A stretch of DNA of 64,000 nucleotides, taken from NCBI RefSeq assembly GCF_030412915.1, contig NZ_JAUHJR010000001.1, forward strand, positions 682,001-746,000, given 5' to 3'. This DNA is from Nocardioides abyssi. GTDB lineage: Bacteria; Actinomycetota; Actinomycetes; Propionibacteriales; Nocardioidaceae. The translations under genes and the position numbers were made by a program. A model generated the notes under the pieces. That model worked only from the letters and a program-made list of their open reading frames with translations, had not been told where the DNA came from and made no database searches. Below are positions 16,312 to 23,828 of the stretch, piece after piece (position 1 is the first letter of the stretch; each line of letters begins with the position of its first letter).

Positions 16312-18402
16312 ATGGCCCGCACCTACCGCGACGCGTGGGGGGTCCCGCACGTGCGGGCCACCTCGGTGGCCGACCTCGCCCACGGCCAGGGCGAGGTCAC
16401 CGCCCGGGACCGGGCCTGGCAGCTGGAGCACCTGCGCCGTCGCGCCACCGGCACGACCGCCGAGGTGCTCGGCGCGCCCGCCCTGCCCTGGGACCGGCTG
16501 GCCCGCCGCGCGTGCCTCGTCGACGTCGCCCGCCGGGCCCACGCGGGCCTCGACGACGAGACGCGCGCCTTCGTGGCGGCGTACGTCGCGGGCGTGAACG
16601 CGGGGCTGGCGGCCACCCGCGGCAGCGTCCACGAGCTCGACCGGCTCGGCATCGAGGCGCAGCCGTGGGAGGAGTGGACACCGCTGGCGGTCTTCCTCGC
16701 CCAGCACCTGCTCTTCGCGAGCCTGCCGGGCAAGCTGTGGGCGCACCGGGCTCGCGAGGTGCTCGGCGACGACGCCCGGCTGCTCTCCCACGAGGGGCCC
16801 TCGGCGTCCGGATCGAACGCCTGGGCCGTCGGCGGCGCGCGCACCGCCTCGGGGTCGCCGCTGGTCGCCGGCGACCCGCACCGGGTGATCGAGGCGCCCG
16901 GCGTCTACGCCCAGGTGCGGCTGGCCTGCGAGGACCCCGACGATCCGTTCGACGTCGTCGGGTTCGCCTTCCCCGGCGTGCCGGGCGTGCAGCACTTCGC
17001 GCACGCGGGCGACGTGGCGTGGGCGATCACCAACGGCATGGCCGACTACCAGGACGTGTACGCCGAGCGGTTGCGGCGCACGGCCGGCGGCGTGGAGGCG
17101 CTGGGGCCGGCCGGGTGGGAGCCGGTGACCACCCGGACCGGGACGATCGCCGTCCGCGGCGCCGCGGACGAGCCGGTCGAGGTGGTGGTGACGCCGCGCG
17201 GGCCGGTCTTCGAGGGGTCGGTCCCGGACGCCCCGGGCGGGGAGGGGACCGGGCTGTCGGTGCGGTTCGCCTCCGACGTGCTGGGCGACCTGGGCTTCGG
17301 CGCGTTCCTGCCGCTGCTGCGCGCGCGGACCGTCGACGACGTCGACGCGGCGCTGGACCGCTGGGTCGAGCCGGTCAACAACGTGGTCGCCGCCGACACC
17401 CGCGGCGCGGTCCGATACCGGCTCGCCGGCCGGGTCCCGGTGCGGGCGGAGGCCAACCGGCGCGGGATCGTCGACGCCGCCGACCCGAGCACCACCTGGA
17501 CGGGCTGGCTGGAGCCGCTCCCGCGCCACGACGTACCTCCCGACGGGCAGGTGGTGACCGCCAACGACCGTCGCGGCCCCGAGAGCGAGCCGGTCGGCAC
17601 GTCGTTCGCCGCCCCGCACCGCGCCCGGCGGATCGCGGCGCTGCTCGACGGACGCGACGGGCTCACGCCGGACGACTTCGCCGCGATCCACGACGACGCC
17701 CTGCTGCTCCCCGCCCTCGCGCTGCGCGAGGCGCTGGTCAAGGACCAGGAGCCGTCTCCGGCGGGGGCGGAGGTCCGCGACGCGGTCCTGGCCTGGGACG
17801 GGCGGATGACGGCGGGCTCGGCGGGTGCCGCGGCGTTCGCGGCCTGGCGGGCGGCCCTGGTGCGCCGGTTGGCGGCGGAGCCGGTGCTGGCGCCCCTGGC
17901 CGAGCCCCGCCACGACGTGGTCTTCCTGCCCTGGATGGACCCGGTCGGCCGGGTCGGGCACGCCCTCGACACCCTGGTCGCTGCCGGCACGCCGTTCGGC
18001 CTGGACCTGCGTCGGATCGCCCGCGACGCGCTCGACGACGCCGCCGGCCATGCCGCGACCTGGGGTGCGACCCACGTCGTCACCCCGGTGCACGCCTTCG
18101 AGGTCGCCGACGACGACCTCGAGCCGCCGCCGCTGCCCCGGGTGCCCGTCGGCGGCGACAGCGACTGCGTCCGGTGCACCGGCTCGGTCCCCGGCTGGAC
18201 CGACGAGTGCTACCGCGGCTCGGTCGCCCGCTACGTCTGGGACCTCGCCGACCGCCGGGCCAGCGGCTGGGTCGTGCCCCTCGGCGCGGCCGGCGACCCC
18301 GCCAGCCCCCACCACCGCGACCAGCTGCCGCTGTGGGCCGCCGGCCGCCTGGCCCCCGTCGTGACCGACTGGGACCGCCTGACCGAGGAGACCCGACCGT
18401 GA
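16312..18402 (+). CDS. Penicillin acylase family (Ntn) hydrolase
   Basis: A 696-residue precursor of the penicillin G/cephalosporin acylase type. The predicted nucleophile is Ser168 in ASGSNAWAVGG: autocleavage before this Ser would give an alpha chain of about 167 residues and a beta chain beginning SNAW. Later signatures are GDPH, the FPGVPGVQHFAHAGDVAWAITNG stretch (oxyanion and core strands) and EPVNNVVAADTRG. Family members hydrolyse amide bonds of beta-lactams, acyl-homoserine lactones or similar. No signal peptide is visible, so it is probably cytoplasmic, unlike many relatives. The stop overlaps the acetyltransferase start as GTGA. Confidence 0.85.
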   Translation: MARTYRDAWGVPHVRATSVADLAHGQGEVTARDRAWQLEHLRRRATGTTAEVLGAPALPWDRLARRACLVDVARRAHAGLDDETRAFVAAYVAGVNAGLAATRGSVHELDRLGIEAQPWEEWTPLAVFLAQHLLFASLPGKLWAHRAREVLGDDARLLSHEGPSASGSNAWAVGGARTASGSPLVAGDPHRVIEAPGVYAQVRLACEDPDDPFDVVGFAFPGVPGVQHFAHAGDVAWAITNGMADYQDVYAERLRRTAGGVEALGPAGWEPVTTRTGTIAVRGAADEPVEVVVTPRGPVFEGSVPDAPGGEGTGLSVRFASDVLGDLGFGAFLPLLRARTVDDVDAALDRWVEPVNNVVAADTRGAVRYRLAGRVPVRAEANRRGIVDAADPSTTWTGWLEPLPRHDVPPDGQVVTANDRRGPESEPVGTSFAAPHRARRIAALLDGRDGLTPDDFAAIHDDALLLPALALREALVKDQEPSPAGAEVRDAVLAWDGRMTAGSAGAAAFAAWRAALVRRLAAEPVLAPLAEPRHDVVFLPWMDPVGRVGHALDTLVAAGTPFGLDLRRIARDALDDAAGHAATWGATHVVTPVHAFEVADDDLEPPPLPRVPVGGDSDCVRCTGSVPGWTDECYRGSVARYVWDLADRRASGWVVPLGAAGDPASPHHRDQLPLWAAGRLAPVVTDWDRLTEETRP

Positions 18403-18923
18403 CGTCCCCGACCTTCCACCTCGACCGCTTCGACCCCGAGCGCGACGGCTCGGTGCTGCACGCGTGGGTCACGGAGGACCGCGCGCAGTTCTGGATGATG
18501 CAGGAGCACACCCTCGAGGAGGTGCGCGAGATCTACACCTGGCTCGACGAGCAGCCGACCCACCACGTGTGGTTCGTGCGCGACGCCGACGCCACCCCCG
18601 TCGCGCTCCTCCAGGACTACGAGCCGACCGCGGAGGAGGTCGGCTCGACGTACGACGTCCGCCCCGGCGACCTCGGTGTCCACTTCATGCTCGCCCCGGC
18701 CACCACGGTGCGGCGCGGCTTCACGGCCCGGGTCGTCGACTTCCTGCTCGGCCAGGTCTTCGCCGACCCGGCCGTCCAGCGGCTCGTCGTCGAGCCCGAC
18801 GCCCGCAACGACAAGGCCGTCGCGCTCGTCCGCCGCCTCGGGTTCGAGCTCGGCCCGGTCGTGCAGCTGTCCACCAAGCCTGCCCAGCTGGCGTTCCTCA
18901 CCCGCGCGGCCGCCGGCCGCTGA
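18399..18923 (+). CDS. GNAT acetyltransferase, siderophore-type (Acetyltransf_8-like)
   Basis: A 174-residue acyltransferase. The order DRAQFWMMQEHTLEEV, then VALLQDYEP, DLGVHFMLAP, RGFTARVVDFLLG and VVEPDARNDKAVALVRRLGFE fits the IucB/RhbD/MbtK group that acylates hydroxylysine or ornithine side chains in hydroxamate siderophores. No synthetase or hydroxylase gene is nearby, so that role is uncertain. Its GTG overlaps the acylase stop; an acyltransferase coupled to an amidase may act on related N-acyl compounds (inference). It ends at a large palindrome. Confidence 0.75.
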   Translation: MTSPTFHLDRFDPERDGSVLHAWVTEDRAQFWMMQEHTLEEVREIYTWLDEQPTHHVWFVRDADATPVALLQDYEPTAEEVGSTYDVRPGDLGVHFMLAPATTVRRGFTARVVDFLLGQVFADPAVQRLVVEPDARNDKAVALVRRLGFELGPVVQLSTKPAQLAFLTRAAAGR

Positions 18924-18937
18924 GCCGGCCCGCCGCA

Positions 18938-19007
18938 TGTAACGCGACGTTCGCCACGGTGTAGGCACGCTGCAGCGTGCCTACAGAGCGACGGACGGTC
19001 CGTTACA
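18938..19007. terminator. 70-bp nested palindrome, bidirectional terminator
   Basis: A perfect 26-bp palindrome at 18960-18985 (half-site TGTAGGCACGCTG) is nested in outer arms TGTAACG (18938-18944) and CGTTACA (19001-19007) with exactly the same centre, 18972.5. The 15-nt spacers between pair partly. It separates the acetyltransferase gene from the convergent regulator gene. Confidence 0.65.
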
Positions 19008-19045
19008 AGCGCCCGAGGGTCCGCGCACGCGGCCGGGCGGACGGG

Positions 19046-19657
19046 TCAGCCGGCGACCACGCCGTGGCGGGCACACCAGACGACGGCCTGGGCGCGCCGG
19101 TCGACGCCGATCTTGCGGTAGCCGGCCCGCACGTAGGTCTTGACGGTGTTGACGCTGACGAAGAGCCGTTCGGCGATCTCGACGTTCGACAGGCCGGCGG
19201 CGACCAGGCCGAGCACCTCGAGCTCGCGCCTCGTCAGGCCGCGGGGGAGCAGCACCGTCCGCGCGTCGACCTGCCGGGGCCGGCGTCCGGGCACGCCGCG
19301 GGAGACCCGGGCCAGCACGTCGACCACCTCGTCCGCCGAGGCCTCGATGGGTACGACGCCGGCGACGCCGCGCTCGAGGGCCGACGTGGTCAGGGTGGGC
19401 TCGTGCGGGCGGACCAGGGCGACCACGCGTGCCTGGCCGCGGACCAGGTGGTCGAGGTCGCCGCCGAGGGTCGACCGGGCCGGGTCGAGGCAGGCGGCGT
19501 CGAAGATGACGACGTCCAGCCCGGCCGGGTGGCCCTCGCGGCCGGAGACGTCGCTCACGGCGATCCGTGCGGGGTGTCGCCGCAGCATGGTCGTCAGGCC
19601 GGTGAGCACGAGCTCGTAGGGGCTGATGACGCCGACGGTGAGCGGCTGGGGCGGCAT
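19046..19657 (-). CDS. LuxR-type response regulator (orphan)
   Basis: A 203-residue protein starting MPPQPLTVGVISPYELVL. The receiver domain keeps one aspartate (VVIFDAACLDP) but lacks the acidic pair and has no clear catalytic Lys, so phosphorylation is doubtful. The HTH is well preserved: LTRRELEVLGLVAAGLSN and NTVKTYVRAGYRKIGV. A start 16 codons upstream is possible, but that extension is Pro/Gly-rich. It is the most divergent of the three related regulators here. No kinase is next to it. Confidence 0.8.
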   Translation of the reverse strand: MPPQPLTVGVISPYELVLTGLTTMLRRHPARIAVSDVSGREGHPAGLDVVIFDAACLDPARSTLGGDLDHLVRGQARVVALVRPHEPTLTTSALERGVAGVVPIEASADEVVDVLARVSRGVPGRRPRQVDARTVLLPRGLTRRELEVLGLVAAGLSNVEIAERLFVSVNTVKTYVRAGYRKIGVDRRAQAVVWCARHGVVAG

Positions 19658-19743
19658 GGCCCCCGGTTCCCCGGGGAGCCCCGGGCAACCTGCCGGCGTA
19701 CACACCTCGCACGGCCCGCCCGCCGGGCGGCGACGGAAGCGAA

Positions 19744-19776
19744 CGAGCCCCTGACCGGACTCCGGTCAGGGGCTCG
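19744..19776 (-). terminator. Terminator of tRNA-His
   Basis: A perfect 16-bp stem at 19744-19759 and 19761-19776 around a single central base, 18 nt past the tRNA 3' end on the minus strand. The loop will open by a few bases in practice. Confidence 0.75.
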
Positions 19777-19794
19777 CACCGCACCTTGCGGCAC

Positions 19795-19871
19795 TGGGGT
19801 GAGTAACGGGACTTGAACCCGCGACATCTGCGACCACAACGCAGCGCTCTACCAGCTGAGCTATACCCACC
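19795..19871 (-). tRNA. tRNA-His (anticodon GTG)
   Basis: The reverse strand gives the extra 5' G (G-1) typical of tRNA-His, acceptor GTGGGTA with TACTCAC, D-arm TAGCTCAGCTGGTAGAGC, anticodon stem CTGCG/CGCAG with loop TTGTGGT (anticodon GTG), T-arm CGGGTTCAAGTCCCG, discriminator C and an encoded CCA. Confidence 0.95.
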
Positions 19872-19915
19872 ATGGTCCTCCGGTGGTGCCGGAGGCCGCG
19901 AGAAGCATACGGGAC

Positions 19916-20599
19916 TCAGGCGCCCGCCGTGGAATCCGGGTCGGCGGCCGGCTGCCCCGCGTCGGTGCCGGCCCCGGTGGCCCCGTCAGGACCGAGCCCG
20001 GTGAGCGCGCCGGCGTGCTTGGCGGCGATGCCGCGCGCGGTGTCGGAGTCCGGGCCGGGCTGCGGCACGAAGACCGCCTCGCGGTAGTAGCGCAGCTCCT
20101 CGATGCTCTCGCGGATGTCCGCGAGAGCGCGGTGGTTGCCGCGCTTGGCGGGGGCCTGGTGGTAGGCGCGGGGGTACCACCGGCGCGAGAGCTCCTTGAT
20201 CGAGCTGACGTCGACGATCCGGTAGTGCAGGAACCCCTCGAGCTCGGTCATGTCGCGCGCGATGAACGCCCGGTCGGTGCCGACCGTGTTGCCGGCGAGC
20301 GGCGGCCGGCTGCCCGCGGGGCAGTGCTCGCGCAGGTAGGCCAGCGTGCGCTCCTCGGCCTCGGCCAGCGGGACGCCCTTCTCCAGCTCGGCGAGCAGGC
20401 CGGAGCTCTCGTGCATGCTGCGCACGAAGTCGCCCATCTGCTCCAGCGCCTCGTCGGGCGGGCGGATCACGATGTCGACCCCCTCGCCCAGCACGTTGAG
20501 CTCGAAGTCGGTGACGAGCGCCGCCACCTCGATCAGCGCGTCGGCGCGCAGGTCGAGGCCGGTCATCTCGCAGTCGATCCAGACGAGTCGGTCGTTCAC
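19916..20599 (-). CDS. orn: Oligoribonuclease
   Basis: A 227-residue DEDDh exonuclease that degrades 2-5 nt RNAs, including pGpG and similar dinucleotides, to mononucleotides. The first motif is WIDCEMTGLD (Asp9, Glu11), the second lies around NTVGTDRAFIARDM, and the third is HRALADIRESIEEL (His and last Asp). The catalytic core is about 185 residues; a further 30 or so Gly/Ala/Asp-rich residues at the C-terminus are an actinobacterial-style tail. A minus-strand TAGGGT lies 8 nt before the GTG, so the mRNA is probably leaderless. Confidence 0.95.
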   Translation of the reverse strand: MNDRLVWIDCEMTGLDLRADALIEVAALVTDFELNVLGEGVDIVIRPPDEALEQMGDFVRSMHESSGLLAELEKGVPLAEAEERTLAYLREHCPAGSRPPLAGNTVGTDRAFIARDMTELEGFLHYRIVDVSSIKELSRRWYPRAYHQAPAKRGNHRALADIRESIEELRYYREAVFVPQPGPDSDTARGIAAKHAGALTGLGPDGATGAGTDAGQPAADPDSTAGA

Positions 20600-20607
20600 G
20601 AGGGGTC

Positions 20608-20613
20608 ACCCTA
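20608..20613 (-). promoter_or_regulatory. -10 box of a leaderless promoter (orn)
   Basis: TAGGGT on the minus strand with 8 nt to the GTG at 20599; no ribosome site intervenes. Confidence 0.55.
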
Positions 20614-20696
20614 CGGGCCGGTGCCGACGGCGCCGCCCGACCCGGCTTCTCAGGTGCTGCTGGCGGGGAACTCAGCGAGGGCTCAGGTGGGGTGCC

Positions 20697-20702
20697 TAGC
20701 GT
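20697..20702 (+). promoter_or_regulatory. -10 box of a leaderless promoter
   Basis: TAGCGT with 7 nt to the GTG of the MauE-like gene at 20710. It lies about 85 nt from the divergent orn promoter. Confidence 0.5.
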
Positions 20703-20709
20703 CCGGGGC

Positions 20710-21249
20710 GTGAGCAGGGACGTGTGGGGGTGGGTCGGGCTGGTGGCCCGCGCCGTGACCGGCGGGGTGTGGCTGGTCGCCGGCGCGCTGAAGCTGCCGG
20801 ACCCCTACGAGAGCGTCCGCGCCGTCCGTGCCTACGACCTGCTGCCCGAGGCGGTCGTGCCGACGGTCGGCCACCTGCTGCCGGTGCTCGAGGTCGTCGT
20901 CGGCCTGGCCCTGCTGCTCGGCCTGCTCACCCGCGGCGCGGCCGCGGTGTCCGCGCTGCTCTTCCTCGCCTTCGTCGTCGGCATCGCCTCGGCCTGGGCC
21001 CGCGGCCTGGAGATCGACTGCGGCTGCTTCGGCGGCGGCGGCTTCGAGGAGGGCGCGTCGGCGCAGTACCCGTGGGAGATCGCCCGCGACCTCGCGCTCC
21101 TGCTGCTCTCGCTCCTGCTGGTCCGCCTGCGGGCGACGCCGTGGTCCCTCGACGGCGTGCTGCTCGGCCGGCCCTCCGGCAGCCCCGACGAGGTGCCCGA
21201 CCCGGACCGAGCTCGAGGCCACAACCACGACCCCCAGCACCACCCCTGA
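20710..21249 (+). CDS. MauE/DoxX-type membrane protein
   Basis: A 179-residue protein with four hydrophobic segments (about 10-28, 52-70, 74-96, 120-140) in the DoxX/MauE arrangement. Between helices 3 and 4 it has the DCGCFGGGG cysteine motif of MauE-like proteins, which feed or receive disulfide electrons. The very next gene encodes a membrane-anchored DsbA-like thioredoxin, so the two probably form a disulfide-exchange pair, with the MauE-like protein reoxidising or reducing the thioredoxin domain in the cell envelope. Confidence 0.75.
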   Translation: MSRDVWGWVGLVARAVTGGVWLVAGALKLPDPYESVRAVRAYDLLPEAVVPTVGHLLPVLEVVVGLALLLGLLTRGAAAVSALLFLAFVVGIASAWARGLEIDCGCFGGGGFEEGASAQYPWEIARDLALLLLSLLLVRLRATPWSLDGVLLGRPSGSPDEVPDPDRARGHNHDPQHHP

Positions 21250-21289
21250 ACCCACCACCCCTGAACCCACCCACCTGAGAGGCCCACCC

Positions 21290-22027
21290 GTGTCGACCAC
21301 GTCCCGCCAGAGGTCGCGCGCCGAGCGCGCGGCCGCCGCCCTCCGCGAGCAGCAGCGCCGCGAGCGCCGCCGCCGCGGGCTCACGATCGGGGCGGTGGTG
21401 GCGGCGCTCGTGCTGGTCGTGGGCATCGGCTTCCTGGTGCAGGCCGGCCGCGACACGACCGGCGCCTCCGCGACGCCGCCGGCGGGCGCCACCGACGACT
21501 ACTCGCTGGCGATCGGCGACCCGGACGCCCCCTCCCACGTGGTGGTCTACGAGGACTTCCTCTGCCCCTTCTGCGCAGCGCTCGAGGCCGAGACCCGCGA
21601 CGACCTCGCGCAGCTCGCCGCGGACGGCCAGGTGTACGTCGAGTACCGGCCGTTCGACCTCCTCAGCCGGTACGGCGACTACTCGGCGCGCGCGACCAAC
21701 GCCTTCGCCGCCGTGCTCGACGTCGCCGGCCCGCAGGTCGCCAAGGACTTCCACGACCTGCTCTTCGACCGCCAGCCGGGCGAGTCCGGTCCGTTCCCCT
21801 CCGACGACGACCTCGTCGACCTCGCGGTCGAGGCGGGCGCGGACGAGTCACAGGTGCGCGCTCCGATCGAGGACCAGGCCTTCGACCAGTGGGTCCGCAA
21901 CGCCACCGACGCGGCCTCGCGGGCCGGCGTCAACGGCACCCCGACCGTGCTCGTGGACGGCGAGCCGTTCACCGACGGCAGCACCGTGGAGGAGCTGGCC
22001 GACAACTTGGTCGCCGCCGTCGGCTGA
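21290..22027 (+). CDS. Membrane-anchored DsbA-like thiol oxidoreductase
   Basis: A 245-residue protein: a basic, Arg-rich cytoplasmic N-terminus of about 36 residues, one transmembrane helix (about 37-56), then a DsbA-type thioredoxin domain with YEDFLCPFCAALE (CPFC active site) and the cis-proline loop NGTPTVLVDG. GAGAGG precedes the GTG. Upstream, a 15-nt unit CACCCCTGAACCCAC is directly repeated twice between this gene and the MauE-like gene. Likely acts outside the membrane to form or isomerise disulfides. Confidence 0.85.
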   Translation: MSTTSRQRSRAERAAAALREQQRRERRRRGLTIGAVVAALVLVVGIGFLVQAGRDTTGASATPPAGATDDYSLAIGDPDAPSHVVVYEDFLCPFCAALEAETRDDLAQLAADGQVYVEYRPFDLLSRYGDYSARATNAFAAVLDVAGPQVAKDFHDLLFDRQPGESGPFPSDDDLVDLAVEAGADESQVRAPIEDQAFDQWVRNATDAASRAGVNGTPTVLVDGEPFTDGSTVEELADNLVAAVG

Positions 22028-22042
22028 GCCGATGATGCCGGG

Positions 22043-23110
22043 ATGCGCGTGACCCCTGAGTTCGTCGCCGGTCTGCCGAAGGCGGAGCTGCACGTCCACC
22101 ACGTCGGCTCCGCCTCGCCCCGGATGGTCGCCGAGCTCGCGGCCCGCCACCCCGGCGTCGTGCCCAGCGACCTGGAGGAGCTGCGCCGGTTCTACGAGTT
22201 CCGCGACTTCGCGCACTTCATCGAGGTCTACCTGGCCGTCGTCGACCTGGTGCGCACCCCGGAGGACATCCGCTACCTGACCTACGAGGTCGCCCGCGAG
22301 ATGGCCGAGGGCCAGTCGCTGCGGTACGCCGAGCTCACCTGCACGCCGTACACCTCGGTCCGTCCCCACGACGCCCAGCCCGGCATGGCCATCGAGGCCT
22401 ACACCGAGGCGATCGAGGACGCCCGGGTGGCCGCCGAGCGCGACTTCGGCCTGGTCCTGCGGTGGGTCTACGACATCCCCGGCGAGGCCGGTGTGCCGAG
22501 CGCGGACGCCACGCTGCGGTTCGCGCTGGACCACGCCCCCGACGGCCTGGTCGGCTTCGGCCTGGGCGGGCCGGAGATCGGCGTGCCTCGGGCGCAGTTC
22601 CAGCCGCACTTCGACGCCGCGCGTGCCGCCGGCCTGCGGTCCGTGCCGCACGCGGGCGAGACGACCGGCCCCGGCACCGTCTGGGACGCGCTGCGGCTGC
22701 TCGGCGCGGAGCGGATCGGCCACGGCACGTCCGCCGCGCAGGACCCGGCGCTGCTCGCGCACCTCGCCGAGACCGGCATCCCCCTCGAGGTGTGCCCGTC
22801 GTCCAACATCGCCACCCGGGCGGTCGCGGACCTCGCCGAGCACCCGATCACGGTGTTCCGCGACGCCGGGGTGACCGTGACGGTCGCCTCCGACGACCCG
22901 CCGATGTTCGGCACGACGCTCACCCGGGAGTACGAGATCGCCGCCGAGCTGCTCGACCTCGACGCCGACGGGGTCGCCGACCTCGCCCGCACCGCGGTCC
23001 GCGCTTCCTTCGCCGAGGACGGCACCAAGGCGCGCCTGCTCGCCGAGATCGACGCGTACGTCGGCGACGGCACCCGCCCCCAGGACGCCACCGCCGCCCA
23101 CCGCCCCTGA
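22043..23110 (+). CDS. Adenosine deaminase family protein
   Basis: A 355-residue metal-dependent deaminase. Zinc ligands are visible as ELHVHHVGS (His17, His19), HAGET later, and the Asp pair in ASDDPPMFGTTL; the general-acid Glu is in HAGET. The HVHHVGS variant is seen in the actinobacterial branch, where members deaminate adenosine or modified forms such as aminodeoxyfutalosine, so the substrate is not certain. The start is only 15 nt after the DsbA-like gene, so they may share an mRNA by position rather than function. Confidence 0.8.
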   Translation: MRVTPEFVAGLPKAELHVHHVGSASPRMVAELAARHPGVVPSDLEELRRFYEFRDFAHFIEVYLAVVDLVRTPEDIRYLTYEVAREMAEGQSLRYAELTCTPYTSVRPHDAQPGMAIEAYTEAIEDARVAAERDFGLVLRWVYDIPGEAGVPSADATLRFALDHAPDGLVGFGLGGPEIGVPRAQFQPHFDAARAAGLRSVPHAGETTGPGTVWDALRLLGAERIGHGTSAAQDPALLAHLAETGIPLEVCPSSNIATRAVADLAEHPITVFRDAGVTVTVASDDPPMFGTTLTREYEIAAELLDLDADGVADLARTAVRASFAEDGTKARLLAEIDAYVGDGTRPQDATAAHRP

Positions 23111-23141
23111 TCGACCACGGCGCGGACGTGCTGGGCGGCCC

Positions 23142-23147
23142 TATATT
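23142..23147 (+). promoter_or_regulatory. -10 box of a leaderless promoter
   Basis: TATATT, the closest match to TATAAT in this GC-rich window, 7 nt before the ATG of the response regulator at 23155. Confidence 0.6.
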
Positions 23148-23154
23148 GAGGGGC

Positions 23155-23811
23155 ATGTCCGTCCAGCCCATCCGAGTCGCGGTGGCGAACGACTACGAGC
23201 TCGTCGTCGCCGGCCTCGCGGCCATGCTGGCGCCGTTCAGCGAGCAGGTCGAGGTCGTCGAGCTCGACAGTGGCGTCCCGGTCGCCGGTGACGTCGACGT
23301 CGTCCTCTTCGACACCTTCGCGCAGGGCGATGGAGAGCACGTCGACCTGGCGGACATCCTGGGCTCGCAGGAGGCCAAGGTGGTCGTCTACAGCTGGAAC
23401 GTCGACCCCGACGTCGTCGACCGCACGATCGACCGCGGTGTCGCGGGCTACCTGTACAAGGGCGTGGGCGCCGAGGAGATCGTCGCCGCGCTGGAGAAGG
23501 TCCGAGACGGCGACGTCGTCCGCCCCGACGGAGACGTCGGCCTCCCCGACGACGGTCTCGTCGACGGTGACTGGCCCGGCCGGGAGCACGGCCTGAGCCC
23601 CCGCGAGTCGGAGATCCTCGCGCTGATCACCCAGGGCCTGTCCAACCAGGAGATCGCCGAGCGCACCTACCTGTCGATCAACTCGGTCAAGACCTACATC
23701 CGCACCGCCTACCGCAAGATCGGGGTCACCCGGCGCGCCCAGGCCGTCGGCTGGGGGATGGGCCACGGGTTCGCGCCGCGCCGCGGACGCAAGGTCTCCG
23801 CCCTGGACTGA
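23155..23811 (+). CDS. LuxR-type response regulator (orphan)
   Basis: A 218-residue protein nearly colinear with the product at 1147-1815: VANDYELVVAGLAAML, VVELDSG, VVLFDTFAQG with the candidate phospho-Asp, LYKGVGAEE, then LSPRESEILALITQGLSNQE and NSVKTYIRTAYRK in the LuxR domain. Same predicted fold and DNA-binding helix as its paralogue, so they may bind similar sites. Its own leaderless promoter separates it from the deaminase gene; the P450 gene follows 17 nt later and may be co-transcribed. Confidence 0.85.
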   Translation: MSVQPIRVAVANDYELVVAGLAAMLAPFSEQVEVVELDSGVPVAGDVDVVLFDTFAQGDGEHVDLADILGSQEAKVVVYSWNVDPDVVDRTIDRGVAGYLYKGVGAEEIVAALEKVRDGDVVRPDGDVGLPDDGLVDGDWPGREHGLSPRESEILALITQGLSNQEIAERTYLSINSVKTYIRTAYRKIGVTRRAQAVGWGMGHGFAPRRGRKVSALD

Positions 23812-23828
23812 CGGGGCACAGGGCGCGC

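Noticed and set aside
18399-18923. Siderophore biosynthesis cluster
   Set aside because: Only one acyltransferase gene is present; no synthetase, hydroxylase or transporter lies nearby.
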